This document shows, one piece after another, positions 53,027-62,441 of a stretch of 64,000 nucleotides of DNA. Both the position numbers and the translations under genes were made by a program. A model generated the notes under the pieces. It saw nothing but the letters and a program-made list of their open reading frames with translations. It had not been told where the DNA came from and did no database searches. Location: positions 310,001-374,000 of the forward strand of contig NZ_JBBEXE010000001.1 of assembly GCF_037645805.1 (NCBI RefSeq), given 5' to 3'. The stretch comes from Leptobacterium_A meishanense (GTDB lineage Bacteria > Bacteroidota > Bacteroidia > Flavobacteriales > Flavobacteriaceae). The stretch's first letter is position 1, and each line of letters begins with the position of its first letter.

Positions 53027-53569
53027 TTACGATGAAATTTTAGTTATAAAACTATTAACTGTATCTCGGAATTCGGACGCTAATTGACCGTCTATTATTT
53101 TATTGTCCTGAAGAGAAAATTTTTGATGAAATGAGGGCAATGAATATGTTTCTTCGACAGTGGCTCCCATACGAACCATCATATTTTCAACAACAGCTTT
53201 AGAACCAATCCCCCCTCGTTTTCCAGGTGATGTGCTCATTAAAAACACTTTTTTGTCAGCCAAAAAACCTCTATCAAAACGAGAGAGCCAATCCACCAGG
53301 TTCTTAAAATAGGCTGAGGGGTTTCCATTGTGTTCATTGACTGAAATGACCAATGCGTGTGCTGCTCTGATATCCCTATGAAGTTCAATTAATGAATTGG
53401 GGAACCCTTTTTCTTTTTCCAAATCCTCACTATACATAGGGAATGGGTAATTAATCATATTCAATAACTGTACATCATAATTTTCAATCAATGATGTAGT
53501 ATAACTAACTAACCTATAGTTTATAGAGCTTGAAGAATTACTCCCAGCAAATGCTAAAATGGTTTTCAT
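53027..53569 (-). CDS. NADPH-dependent FMN reductase
   Basis: A 180-residue flavodoxin-fold protein starting at ATG 53569 (MKTILAFAGSNSSSSINY); the frame remains open to 53602. The phosphate-binding loop GSNSSSSINYRL, and the later SVNEHNGNPSAYFKNLVDWLSRF and MSTSPGKRGGIGSKAVVENM, are the FMN-contacting segments of the NADPH-dependent FMN reductase/azoreductase-like family (PF03358). Likely role: quinone or flavin reduction; specificity unknown. pabB follows almost directly, suggesting a two-gene transcript. Confidence 0.9.
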   Translation of the reverse strand: MKTILAFAGSNSSSSINYRLVSYTTSLIENYDVQLLNMINYPFPMYSEDLEKEKGFPNSLIELHRDIRAAHALVISVNEHNGNPSAYFKNLVDWLSRFDRGFLADKKVFLMSTSPGKRGGIGSKAVVENMMVRMGATVEETYSLPSFHQKFSLQDNKIIDGQLASEFRDTVNSFITKISS

Positions 53570-53663
53570 TATTAATTTGGTTATGACTTTTGTTATATGC
53601 AATGATAAGAAATCTGTATAGAAGATTAAAACGTATATCTGTTAGAAGTCGTGTAATTTTAAT

Positions 53664-53671
53664 TACTTTTG
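53664..53671 (+). promoter_or_regulatory. Candidate -7 promoter element
   Basis: TACTTTTG fits TAnnTTTG and lies 53 nt before the ATG at 53725. The intergenic region also has to serve the divergent FMN reductase gene. Confidence 0.4.
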
Positions 53672-53724
53672 CACTGGCTTAAAAATCAGTGTTATACGTA
53701 TATTTTGAGGCTGCATATTGCAAG

Positions 53725-54912
53725 ATGAATATTACTAACAGTTTCCGGCTATATTTTATAGATGCCATAAGGGCTTGGGCTATTCTTATGATGCTGCAAG
53801 GCCATTTTGTGGACAGTCTTTTGGACCCTTTATACAGGGATGATACAAACAGTATCTATACAACATGGAAATTTTTTCGAGGGATAACGGCTCCTGCTTT
53901 CTTTACCGTTTCCGGATTTATTTTTATGTTTCTGCTTTTGAAAGAAGCTAAGCCAGAAATTGTGAATCCCAGGATTAAAAAAGGCATCAAGCGAGGGCTT
54001 ATGCTTATTGGTATTGGGTATTTATTGAGAACAAATATATTTGGTTTGCTTAATGGAGAGATATATCCTTCTTTTTATCTGATAGACGTCCTTCATTGTA
54101 TAGGATTGTCTATTATTTTACTGATCGGTATGTACAGTTACAGTATTCACAGAAAAAGTTATGTATTGCCGCTTCTACTGGCTGCTTCAGGAATACTCAT
54201 TTTTTTGTTTGAACCTGTATACAAAACATGGAATTTTTCTTTTTTACCAGATTTTTTAGCTAATTATTTTACAAAAGTAAACGGTTCTGTCTTTACTATT
54301 TTTCCTTGGTTTGGTTATACAGCATTTGGTGCATTTATGGCAGTTTTATTTAATAAATATAAGAATATTCCCCACCTCTATTTTAAGGCAATAGCAATAA
54401 TATTAACTTCAGGAATTGTTTTTACGTTTTTATCTTCCGGGGTCTTCTTTTATTTGTATAGGATAACCCAGTTGCGATTGTTTTTGGATATTCTTAATAA
54501 TAACCATTTGTTCATTCGTTTAGGAAATGTTCTAATCGTCTTTGCTCTCTTTATGATGTTGGAAAGGTGGTTGACTTCCAAGTTAATTATGAGAATAGGA
54601 AGTAGCACTTTATATGTCTATGTAATCCATTTTATAATCCTCTATGGTAGCTTCACAGGTTTAGGTTTGTATAAATACTTCCATCATTCCTTAAGTCCTT
54701 TTATTACTGTTTCCGGTGCCTTATTGTTTTTAATTGGAGTTACTTACTTATCTCTTCTATACGAGAAAAACAAACCTTTTATTGCAAAGACAAGAACTCG
54801 GGGCCTTTTTTATATGCAAAACATCTTATTAGCTAGTTATCATGAAACTTCTATGATGGCAAGAAAAGCAAAAATGCTGATTTACAAGCGTTTTGGTTAT
54901 TTAAAAAATTGA
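53725..54912 (+). CDS. HGSNAT/DUF1624-type membrane acyltransferase
   Basis: An integral membrane protein of 395 residues from the ATG at 53725; the frame extends upstream to a GTG at 53689 but those 12 residues add nothing recognisable. Its N-terminus, FRLYFIDAIRAWAILMMLQGHFVDSLLDPLYR, matches the heparan-alpha-glucosaminide N-acetyltransferase-like (DUF1624) family, and a histidine in MLQGHF corresponds to the conserved one. About ten hydrophobic helices follow, for example SIILLIGMYSYSI and AIAIILTSGIVFTFLSSGVF. The protein probably transfers acyl groups across or onto envelope glycans or lipids; substrate unknown. Convergent with the S41-like gene. Confidence 0.87.
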   Translation: MNITNSFRLYFIDAIRAWAILMMLQGHFVDSLLDPLYRDDTNSIYTTWKFFRGITAPAFFTVSGFIFMFLLLKEAKPEIVNPRIKKGIKRGLMLIGIGYLLRTNIFGLLNGEIYPSFYLIDVLHCIGLSIILLIGMYSYSIHRKSYVLPLLLAASGILIFLFEPVYKTWNFSFLPDFLANYFTKVNGSVFTIFPWFGYTAFGAFMAVLFNKYKNIPHLYFKAIAIILTSGIVFTFLSSGVFFYLYRITQLRLFLDILNNNHLFIRLGNVLIVFALFMMLERWLTSKLIMRIGSSTLYVYVIHFIILYGSFTGLGLYKYFHHSLSPFITVSGALLFLIGVTYLSLLYEKNKPFIAKTRTRGLFYMQNILLASYHETSMMARKAKMLIYKRFGYLKN

Positions 54913-54948
54913 TATAATTACGCCTTTTTTATTAATAGCATCATGATA

Positions 54949-56181
54949 TTAATCCGTATTGATATCATTATCAACCCATTCTAACAAGGGGTCACGCCCT
55001 TGCTTGTACATGTTAAAATCTGGAAGAATAATTTTATCTAACAGTACTTCCGGAGCATCTACTTCTTGAAATTGATAATATTCTATAGCACATGAAGCTT
55101 TTATTTTTGAATTTGGCAAATGAAACACATAACTTTCTGAATACGAATTGGGCCTTGCTCCCGGAGGTTCCCCCAATAGAAAAGCATTTAATCTTTCTTT
55201 AAAATGTAATGCATTTACCATTGCTGCAGAAAAAGTAGAGCGACCTGTAAAAACATACACTTTGCCTCGCTTATGGATCGCTGTTTTTTCGATAGCATCG
55301 ATCAAATGCAATCCTTTTTTAAAATCTCCTCCTCCATTCAGCCTAAAATCAATGACAAGTGTATTAATATCATTTTCTTCGATATCTTTTTTAGTTTGTT
55401 TCGCTATTTTCCGAATACCTTTCCAATCAGGGTAACTGATAAAATTGATATATAAAAGCTTTCTATCTTTTTCTATACGTGTCCATATAGGCTTTGTCCT
55501 AAACATAAAAGGAGGGATAGCATCATAAGCAATTTTCCACTTTGTTTCTCCGTAAGCTATTCCTGAAATAGCTGAAAAAGTAACCTCTTTCCTATTTCCA
55601 TAGTTGTCCTCAAATGTATACGTAGCTTGACTGTTCGATTTAGCAGTACCTACGTTGAATAGAGCATCAGCTGTTACCAGCCAATATTGATTCCATGATT
55701 TAAGAAAGTAGTTATTTTCATTTTTAGGAGTCAATACATCTATTTTATCTTTTACTGATTTGATACCGATACCATCAATAGCCACTACCTTATGCCCCAA
55801 AATGTCTTGGTGTTCCTCTCCTGCCCGTACAACCCTTAAATCATCTCCAAACCAAAAAAGGGTTAATGGATAAAACTTAAAATAGCTATATGGTCTAACC
55901 GCTGTATGGCCATCACCTATTAATGCTCCTATTTTAACCAATTCTATAGCTATTTGCGAAGGTGATAAGTTAGGTATTTGTTCATGCAGGTTATTTACTT
56001 CATAGTCAAAAGTAGCTGCCGAAGTATAATTAAAAGGTTTTTTATGGTTTTCTTTTATTGTTTTGCTTAAATACCTGAGGTCTTCTTTCCATTGGAAAGA
56101 GGTCAACTCAATATTTTCTTGCCCATTAAACTTATGAAAAAACAATAGTAATATCAGGTAAGTTAAAACATCGGTTTTCAT
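54949..56181 (-). CDS. Secreted S41-family peptidase-like protein
   Basis: A 410-residue secreted protein with a signal peptide ending KFNGQ (about 21). A first domain (about 22-110, LIGDGHTAV) is followed by a PDZ-like region with GHKVVAIDGIGIKSVKDKI (about 129-147). A C-terminal S41 catalytic domain has TLVIDFRLNGGGDFKKGLHL and VYVFTGRSTFSAAMVNAL with the candidate nucleophile Ser318. The usual downstream lysine of C-terminal-processing peptidases is not evident at GEPPGARPNSYSE, so the activity may differ. It lies 27 nt after the acyltransferase gene on the same strand. Confidence 0.87.
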   Translation of the reverse strand: MKTDVLTYLILLLFFHKFNGQENIELTSFQWKEDLRYLSKTIKENHKKPFNYTSAATFDYEVNNLHEQIPNLSPSQIAIELVKIGALIGDGHTAVRPYSYFKFYPLTLFWFGDDLRVVRAGEEHQDILGHKVVAIDGIGIKSVKDKIDVLTPKNENNYFLKSWNQYWLVTADALFNVGTAKSNSQATYTFEDNYGNRKEVTFSAISGIAYGETKWKIAYDAIPPFMFRTKPIWTRIEKDRKLLYINFISYPDWKGIRKIAKQTKKDIEENDINTLVIDFRLNGGGDFKKGLHLIDAIEKTAIHKRGKVYVFTGRSTFSAAMVNALHFKERLNAFLLGEPPGARPNSYSESYVFHLPNSKIKASCAIEYYQFQEVDAPEVLLDKIILPDFNMYKQGRDPLLEWVDNDINTD

Positions 56182-56208
56182 ATTTTTTCAAAATTTGTGT
56201 TTGTTAAT

Positions 56209-57363
56209 TTAATTAATATTATTGTTATGCATATTTCTAATAATTGGTTTTAATCCAAATAATATGCGGATAATATTAAATGGACGTATCAAAAACTGGT
56301 ATATCAATACTATAACAGTAAAGCAAATAACTGTTAACAGAAAAAACTTTACGAGATTGTTTATTTGCCACTTTGCAACGTAATAGCCCATCACTACAAT
56401 AACTGGCTGATGCAATAGGTAAAAGGGGTATATAGCCTCATTCAGAGCCTTTCTATATTTAGAATCTCTATTCAAATATTTTCTGGTATAGCCTATAGCT
56501 GCCATACTCACAGCCCATGCCACAAAGATACGTAACAAGCCATAAGCATATTTTGCGATCAATTCATCTTCAAAAAAAGAAGGAACGGTAAACATCAAAA
56601 AGGTAAATAAAACCCCTTCTAGGAAATACAAATGTGCTTGTTGTTTTAATGTCGATACTAAATCATCATTTGAGATGAGTATAAATCCTGATAAGAAATA
56701 AATAAAACAAAATGAAATATACGCCCAATCATTAAACAACGCATGGGTTACTTCCGGAAAATATGGTCTCAAAAGATATTCTGAAAAAATTATAGGAATA
56801 ACGATTAGATTCAACCCCAATGGTTTTGATACTATTTTTATAAAACGTTCCTTATGTCTGTTGAATTTTTCACTTCTTAGACTGTTCAAAAAAGGGAAAA
56901 TCAGTAAAGCCATGGTAAACAAATAGATTAAAAACCACAGATGGTGCCAGCTAAAATTCCCTATTGGATAGATCCCGTCAAACATATGCGGATAATAACT
57001 GATTAATGAGTCATACTGACTAGCTTTTTCTATATATACTTGAACAGGAACCAATGTAAAAATACCAATTAAGAATGGGATGAATATTCTCTTAAAACGT
57101 TCTTTGAGATATTGCCCGGGCGTCCTGAATCCTAATGCAAAGAATGTCCCTACCCCAGAAGTTAAAAAAAGTAGCGGCATTCGCCATAAATGAAGAAATT
57201 CCATAATGGGATGCAGCCACTCATACTGTTGATTATTTTTAATATGCCAGTTCCAGCCGTTAAAAAACATGCCTATGTGAAACATAAAAACGCTCAATAT
57301 TAGTAATATCCTTAACCAATCTAAATAGTATTTTCGAACCTTTTTTGTTTTGAAAGTTTCCAT
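56209..57363 (-). CDS. Acyltransferase-3 family membrane protein
   Basis: A 384-residue integral membrane protein of the acyltransferase-3 (OafA/MdoC-like) family. The N-terminal YLDWLRILLILSVFMFHIGMFF carries the diagnostic R-x(n)-H pair, with Arg about 18 and His about 29, and MPLLFLTSGVGTFFALGFRTPGQYLKERFKRIFIPFLIG is the second conserved block. About ten transmembrane helices follow, and LNEAIYPFYLLHQPVIVVMGYY resembles the MdoC group. It probably O-acylates a periplasmic glucan or other envelope polysaccharide. It starts a two-gene unit with the S41-like gene. Confidence 0.9.
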   Translation of the reverse strand: METFKTKKVRKYYLDWLRILLILSVFMFHIGMFFNGWNWHIKNNQQYEWLHPIMEFLHLWRMPLLFLTSGVGTFFALGFRTPGQYLKERFKRIFIPFLIGIFTLVPVQVYIEKASQYDSLISYYPHMFDGIYPIGNFSWHHLWFLIYLFTMALLIFPFLNSLRSEKFNRHKERFIKIVSKPLGLNLIVIPIIFSEYLLRPYFPEVTHALFNDWAYISFCFIYFLSGFILISNDDLVSTLKQQAHLYFLEGVLFTFLMFTVPSFFEDELIAKYAYGLLRIFVAWAVSMAAIGYTRKYLNRDSKYRKALNEAIYPFYLLHQPVIVVMGYYVAKWQINNLVKFFLLTVICFTVIVLIYQFLIRPFNIIRILFGLKPIIRNMHNNNIN

Positions 57364-57472
57364 GAACCTCTTTTAAATTGAAAACAAACTTAATTATGAA
57401 GTACTGTAAATAACGAAGCTGCCTATCGGGAAGGCGTTCGTGCTTATAAGGAAATACTTTAAAACGACATGG

Positions 57473-58630
57473 TTAATTTGAATCTCTGTACTCGGAAGGG
57501 GTTTGAGAAGTAATCTTTTTAAATGCTGTATTGAATGCCGATTTAGAGTTGTACCCTACACATTCTGCTATTTCTTCTATCGTTTTTTTCTTGCCTTCTT
57601 TGGATCTCAAAATGTGTTGCGCCTCTTTTATTCTGTAAGCTGCCAATAGTTCAAAAAATGTTTGATGTAGTTTTTCATTGATTACCTGAGATACGTGGTG
57701 AGCACTTTCATTAATACACTTTGAAAGCCCTGACAAGGATGCCATATTACTTTTATAATATCCTTGTTCCTCCATTTCTAAGGTGATTTTTTTAAGAATA
57801 GCCCTCTTTTCTTCTTCAGATAAAGAAGATTTTTTATACTTCAAAATAGGGGGTTCCAAAAAAGAGGAAGGGTGATTGAAATAGGTAGACTCATTGACTA
57901 CTTGCACACTCGTCATAAAAATCATAAAAGAAATATAGAGGTATATGAAATAATCCCCCACATCATTTCCGTAGTACAATTTCACGATGATAAGTACCGT
58001 CAATATGATCAAAAAATGATAGCCTGAATTACGGAGCGACTTTAACGTTTTATTCTTTGTCTTAAATAGTGATTCTTTCAGTTTCTTGCTTTTATTTAAT
58101 AGTAGAAAGAGCATCCCTATGAAATAAATAATGAATTGAATAACTGTAAATGTATTTATATACTGACTTATGCCTAGTGGATTTGCAGAGAATTTCATAT
58201 CTACATCAAGTAAAGGCTTAGTAAGTTGCATTGACCCTATAAATGCATTGTATTTAAAAGCATCTGATTGTGTAAAAAACCACATACTGTAGATCAACCA
58301 AAATATAAAAGGAACAAAATGCACCCATTCCCATCGTGGTTCTTTACCTCCTAGCTGTTTGAGCATGAACAAGTATAACAATGGAGCTATAACAAAATTT
58401 AGAGGCTCTGAAAAGTTAGAAAAGGTAATTACTTTTAAGATATACCCCGTATAATTAAGGGCTCCTTCTAACATTATTAAGGATAATGATAAGATCAGAA
58501 GACCCATATATCTATTGGTCTTATGTTTATCTGATGATTTTTTAATAAAGAAACCTGCTAGAAATAATCCTTGAAAAATTCCGAATAGAATGATTAATGC
58601 AACACTATCTATATAAAAATCGCTTTTCAT
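57473..58630 (-). CDS. Membrane-embedded AraC-family transcriptional regulator
   Basis: A 385-residue regulator with an N-terminal membrane domain of about seven helices (for example SVALIILFGIFQGLFLAGFF and YMGLLILSLSLIMLEGAL) and a C-terminal AraC/XylS helix-turn-helix pair (about 280-382): LSKCINESAHHVSQVINEKL, TFFELLAAYRIKEAQHILRS, and the second helix-turn-helix TIEEIAECVGYNSKSAFNTAFKK, ending SQTPSEYRDSN. The fusion implies direct response to a membrane or envelope signal. It lies 10 nt downstream of lpdA on the same strand and upstream of the acyltransferase/S41 unit, which it may control. Confidence 0.9.
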   Translation of the reverse strand: MKSDFYIDSVALIILFGIFQGLFLAGFFIKKSSDKHKTNRYMGLLILSLSLIMLEGALNYTGYILKVITFSNFSEPLNFVIAPLLYLFMLKQLGGKEPRWEWVHFVPFIFWLIYSMWFFTQSDAFKYNAFIGSMQLTKPLLDVDMKFSANPLGISQYINTFTVIQFIIYFIGMLFLLLNKSKKLKESLFKTKNKTLKSLRNSGYHFLIILTVLIIVKLYYGNDVGDYFIYLYISFMIFMTSVQVVNESTYFNHPSSFLEPPILKYKKSSLSEEEKRAILKKITLEMEEQGYYKSNMASLSGLSKCINESAHHVSQVINEKLHQTFFELLAAYRIKEAQHILRSKEGKKKTIEEIAECVGYNSKSAFNTAFKKITSQTPSEYRDSN

Positions 58631-58640
58631 TTAATGAGAG

Positions 58641-60047
58641 CTATACATGCAATGCCCTGTCTTCGGTAGCAGCCAGTGCAGCTTCTTTAACAGCTTCTGC
58701 ATAGGTCGGATGGGCATGGCTCATACGTGCAATATCTTCAGCAGAAGCCCTAAATTCCATCGCAGTAACGGCCTCTGCAATCAAATCAGCCACCCGGGCT
58801 CCTATCATATGTACACCCAATACTTCATCCGTTTCTGCGTCCGCCAGTATTTTTACAAAGCCGTCTATGTCCATACTTGCCCGTGCACGGCCTAAAGCAC
58901 GCATGGGAAATTGCCCAACTTTATATTGCACACCTGCTTCTTTCAGGGCTTCTTCCGTTTTACCTACAGCAGCTACTTCCGGCCATGTATAAACGACTCC
59001 AGGAATAAGATTGTAATCAATATGTGGCTTTTGCCCCGCTAAAATCTCAGCAACCATTACCCCTTCCTCTTCTGCCTTGTGTGCAAGCATAGCTCCTTTA
59101 ATAACATCGCCAATAGCATATATATTAGATACATTGGTTTGCAAGTGGTTATTAACTTCTACCTGTCCCTTATCATTCAGTTTTACACCGGCTGCTTCTG
59201 TATTCAAGCCTTCTGTATAAGGCCTTCTCCCTACAGAAACCAAACAATAATCACCTCTCAACGCCACTTCTTTCCCTTTTGCATCATCTACTTTTACTGT
59301 AATTTCATCTCCTTTACGTTCTACAGCTTTTACTTTGTGTTTGGTATAAAATTTTATTTTCTGTTTTTTCAATACTTTTTGGAGTTCTTTGCTTAATGCT
59401 CCATCCATTCCCGGAATAATACGATCCATATATTCCACTACCGAAACTTCTGCTCCTAATCGCTTATACACTTGCCCTAATTCGAGCCCAATAACACCTC
59501 CGCCAATGATAATTAAATGCTTAGGTACTTCTTTTAACTTTAATGCTTCTGTTGATGTGATGATCCGTTCCTTGTCTATTGAAATAAATGGTAGTGTAGA
59601 AGGTTTGGAACCAGTTGCAATAATACTATTTTTGGTTTCTATTTGTTCTTTTTTACCATCATTTTTTTTGATCTCAATATGTGTAGCATCTACAAAACTT
59701 CCCAACCCTTCATATACCTCAACTTTATTTTTGTCCATTAAAAACTTCACCCCTGAACAGGTTTGATCTACTACTGCCTGCTTCCGGGCAATCATCTTTT
59801 CTAAATTTACTTTTACTTCACCGGGTATTTCTATACCATGCGCTTCAAAATGTTTTACAGCATCTTCATAATGATGGGAAGAGTCTAGCAATGCTTTTGA
59901 AGGGATACAGCCCACATTTAGACATGTACCTCCCAATGTAGAGTATTTTTCAATAATGGCAGTTTTCATTCCTAGTTGAGCACAGCGGATCGCTGCTACG
60001 TACCCTCCGGGGCCAGAGCCAATTATGGCTACATCATATTGATTCAT
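58641..60047 (-). CDS. lpdA: Dihydrolipoyl dehydrogenase
   Basis: E3 component of the 2-oxoacid dehydrogenase complexes, 468 residues, FAD-dependent. FAD-binding GSGPGGYVAA (about 10-19), the redox-active disulfide GGTCLNVGCIPSK with Cys42 and Cys47, the NAD motif IGGGVIGLELG, and the second FAD motif YAIGDVIKGAMLAHKAEEEG are all intact. The catalytic His-Glu pair is in MSHAHPTYAEAVKEA. The other complex subunits are not neighbours. The AraC gene follows after 10 nt. A promoter matching the Bacteroidota consensus lies upstream. Confidence 0.96.
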   Translation of the reverse strand: MNQYDVAIIGSGPGGYVAAIRCAQLGMKTAIIEKYSTLGGTCLNVGCIPSKALLDSSHHYEDAVKHFEAHGIEIPGEVKVNLEKMIARKQAVVDQTCSGVKFLMDKNKVEVYEGLGSFVDATHIEIKKNDGKKEQIETKNSIIATGSKPSTLPFISIDKERIITSTEALKLKEVPKHLIIIGGGVIGLELGQVYKRLGAEVSVVEYMDRIIPGMDGALSKELQKVLKKQKIKFYTKHKVKAVERKGDEITVKVDDAKGKEVALRGDYCLVSVGRRPYTEGLNTEAAGVKLNDKGQVEVNNHLQTNVSNIYAIGDVIKGAMLAHKAEEEGVMVAEILAGQKPHIDYNLIPGVVYTWPEVAAVGKTEEALKEAGVQYKVGQFPMRALGRARASMDIDGFVKILADAETDEVLGVHMIGARVADLIAEAVTAMEFRASAEDIARMSHAHPTYAEAVKEAALAATEDRALHV

Positions 60048-60080
60048 ATTGATTTTTTATTTTATGAATATTTTGGTGTA

Positions 60081-60111
60081 CAAAATTACGAATGTATTTA
60101 GTCCTATCCAA
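60081..60111 (-). promoter_or_regulatory. Promoter of lpdA
   Basis: On the minus strand TTG (60111-60109, within TTTATTGG) is followed by a 20-base spacer and TAATTTTG (60088-60081), an exact TAnnTTTG match. This is the best two-part Bacteroidota-type promoter in the window. The -7 element lies 33 nt upstream of the lpdA start. Confidence 0.7.
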
Positions 60112-60219
60112 TAAAGCTGTAACTGATTACATTATGTCATTGTTATTCTATTCTCATTAAACAATTTGGTGAACCTACAACAAAATTGTATTATTACACG
60201 TCAAAAACAAATACACCAT

Positions 60220-61701
60220 ATGGAAAGTCAAAATATAAAACCAAGGCAACCTCAGGATGAGCATATTGTAGAAAACAAAGAACTAAATATCTGGGAAGCA
60301 CTCATTCCGGTAGTTGCACTCGTTGGCATGTTGTTTTATAATGTATATGTATATGGTGATGCTGCATTGGACGGAAGCAATCAGTTTATTCTATTACTGG
60401 GTGCTGCAGTAGCTGCCATTGTAGGATTCTTTAATAAAGTTTCTTACAAGCAAATGTTGGAAGAAGTAGCAGAAAATGTAAAATCAACCACAGGAGCACT
60501 TATCATATTACTTTTTGTAGGGGCTCTAGCAGGTACCTGGCTTATCAGCGGTATTATCCCTTCTATGATTTATTATGGATTAAAAATCTTAAACCCAACT
60601 ATATTTTTACCTGCCTGTGTGGTCATTTGTGCCATTATTTCAATTGCAACAGGTAGTAGTTGGACTACCTCTGCAACAGTAGGTATAGCATTGGTTGGTA
60701 TTGGGAACACGCTCGGAATTTCGATGGGAATGACTGCCGGAGCAGTTATATCTGGTGCCTATTTTGGAGATAAAATGTCGCCTTTAAGTGATACCACCAA
60801 TTTAGCACCGGCTATGGCAGGAGGTGAACTGTTTTCACATATACGCTATATGGCTATGACTACGGTCCCTACTATTGTTATTACATTGGTAGCTTTTATA
60901 ATTATTGGCCTGACTATTGACACCAACGGCTCTCCAAACATCTCAGATAAACTTCATGCCATAAGTGAATCATTTAATATCAATGGCTGGTTATTCATTG
61001 TACCTATAGCTGTTATCTTTTTAATTATAAAAAAGACACCTCCCATCATAGCATTGTTGATTGGAACACTACTTGGTGGCATTGCAGCCGTTATAGCACA
61101 ACCTGAAATTTTACTGGCTATTTCCGGAGCAGACGAGTTAACATTTACCAGCGCCTATCAAGGTGTCATGAATGCTATGACCATTGATACTGCTGTAGAA
61201 ACCTCCAGTACTGAGTTGAATGACCTCTTCAGTTCAGGAGGTATGAGTGGAATGCTTGGTACCATTTGGCTTATTGTATGCGCCATGGTGTTTGGAGGCG
61301 TAATGGATGCCATAGGAGCTTTATCTACTATCAGTAAAGCATTATTGAATATGGCAAAAACAACTTTTGGACTGTTTGCCAGTACAGTAGCTAGTTGTTT
61401 AGCATTGAATGTGACAGCTTCGGACCAATACCTGGCTTTGGTAGTTCCGGGAAAGATGTTTTCTAAAGCTTATAAAGACCGGGGGCTAGCTCCTGAAAAT
61501 TTGAGTAGGACCCTCGAGGATTCTGGTACGGTTACTTCTGTTTTAGTTCCTTGGAATACCTGTGGAGCATATCAATCAGGAGTATTAGGTGTTCCGGTGA
61601 TGGATTACTTTTTCTTTGCTATTTTCAATTGGTTAAGCCCTTTCATGACACTCCTATTTGCTGCTTTTCATATTAAAATAAAACAGCTCGTAACAAAATA
61701 G
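60220..61701 (+). CDS. nhaC: Na+/H+ antiporter NhaC
   Basis: A secondary membrane transporter that exports sodium in exchange for protons. I choose the ATG at 60220 (MESQNIKPRQPQDEH), giving 493 residues; the frame extends to a TTG at 60166 without recognisable extra sequence. About eleven transmembrane segments are visible. Family landmarks include SSWTTSATVGIALVGIGNTLGIS, GAYFGDKMSPLSDTTNLAPA, SGMLGTIWLIVCAMVFGG and DSGTVTSVLVPWNTCGAYQS. The conserved acidic residues of the NhaC group are in GDKMSPLSDTTN. It is a single-gene unit. Confidence 0.92.
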   Translation: MESQNIKPRQPQDEHIVENKELNIWEALIPVVALVGMLFYNVYVYGDAALDGSNQFILLLGAAVAAIVGFFNKVSYKQMLEEVAENVKSTTGALIILLFVGALAGTWLISGIIPSMIYYGLKILNPTIFLPACVVICAIISIATGSSWTTSATVGIALVGIGNTLGISMGMTAGAVISGAYFGDKMSPLSDTTNLAPAMAGGELFSHIRYMAMTTVPTIVITLVAFIIIGLTIDTNGSPNISDKLHAISESFNINGWLFIVPIAVIFLIIKKTPPIIALLIGTLLGGIAAVIAQPEILLAISGADELTFTSAYQGVMNAMTIDTAVETSSTELNDLFSSGGMSGMLGTIWLIVCAMVFGGVMDAIGALSTISKALLNMAKTTFGLFASTVASCLALNVTASDQYLALVVPGKMFSKAYKDRGLAPENLSRTLEDSGTVTSVLVPWNTCGAYQSGVLGVPVMDYFFFAIFNWLSPFMTLLFAAFHIKIKQLVTK

Positions 61702-61765
61702 GTAATCTCTATTAATCTATAAAATAATATAATTTAACTTTATTTATAAAACCTGTTTGGATTAG

Positions 61766-61773
61766 TAAATTTG
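61766..61773 (+). promoter_or_regulatory. Candidate -7 promoter of the peroxiredoxin operon
   Basis: TAAATTTG is an exact TAnnTTTG match, 27 nt before the ATG at 61801. No clear -33 element; an OxyR- or PerR-type operator is not evident. Confidence 0.55.
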
Positions 61774-61800
61774 TAATCAATAACAAATAAAAATCATAAA

Positions 61801-62439
61801 ATGACACTAGTTGGTAAAAAATTTCCAAATCTTGATGTAGATGCCATGAATGAAATGGGAGATACATTCAAGTTAAACATATTTGAAGAAGCCGTTAATA
61901 AGAAGAAAAAAGTATTGTTATTCTGGTATCCAAAAGATTTTACATTCGTATGCCCTACTGAATTGCATGCCTTTCAACAAGCTTTAGGGGAGTTTGAAAA
62001 ACGGAATACAATCGTAATAGGGGCTTCCTGTGACACACCGGAAGTACACTTTGCATGGTTAAATACTGCAAAAGACAATGGAGGTATTGAGGGAGTTACC
62101 TACCCAATACTTGCGGATAGCAATAGAAACTTATCAAACATCTTAGGTATTCTGGATATTCAATCAGAAACCTATAATGAAGAAACAGATACGATCATAT
62201 ACGAAGGGGATAATGTAACCTATAGAGCTACTTATCTAATAGATGAAGAAGGAACCGTATTCCATGAAGGCATTAACCATATGCCGGTAGGACGAAATGT
62301 CCATGAATACCTTCGATTAATAGATGCCTATGCACACGTGCAAAAGCATGGGGAAGTTTGTCCGGCTAACTGGGAAGAAGGAAAAGAAGCCATGTCAGCT
62401 ACCAGAGAAGGTGTTGCCACATATTTAAGCCATTCATAG
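61801..62439 (+). CDS. 2-Cys peroxiredoxin (AhpC/Prx1 type)
   Basis: A 212-residue thiol peroxidase that reduces hydrogen peroxide and organic hydroperoxides. The peroxidatic Cys51 is in FTFVCPTELHAF and the resolving Cys187 in GEVCPANWEEG, giving a typical 2-Cys enzyme. The C-terminal helix is present. The next two genes follow with gaps of 2 nt and an overlap of 20 nt, forming a redox operon with a thioredoxin that could recycle the enzyme. Not clearly distinguishable from AhpC by sequence alone. Confidence 0.93.
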   Translation: MTLVGKKFPNLDVDAMNEMGDTFKLNIFEEAVNKKKKVLLFWYPKDFTFVCPTELHAFQQALGEFEKRNTIVIGASCDTPEVHFAWLNTAKDNGGIEGVTYPILADSNRNLSNILGILDIQSETYNEETDTIIYEGDNVTYRATYLIDEEGTVFHEGINHMPVGRNVHEYLRLIDAYAHVQKHGEVCPANWEEGKEAMSATREGVATYLSHS

Positions 62440-62441
62440 TT

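Noticed and set aside
53689..53724. GTG start 12 codons upstream of the HGSNAT-type gene
   Set aside because: The family N-terminus begins at the ATG at 53725, and the upstream residues have no similarity to it.
60166..60219. TTG start 18 codons upstream of nhaC
   Set aside because: The added residues are not part of the transporter family and an ATG with normal context lies at 60220.
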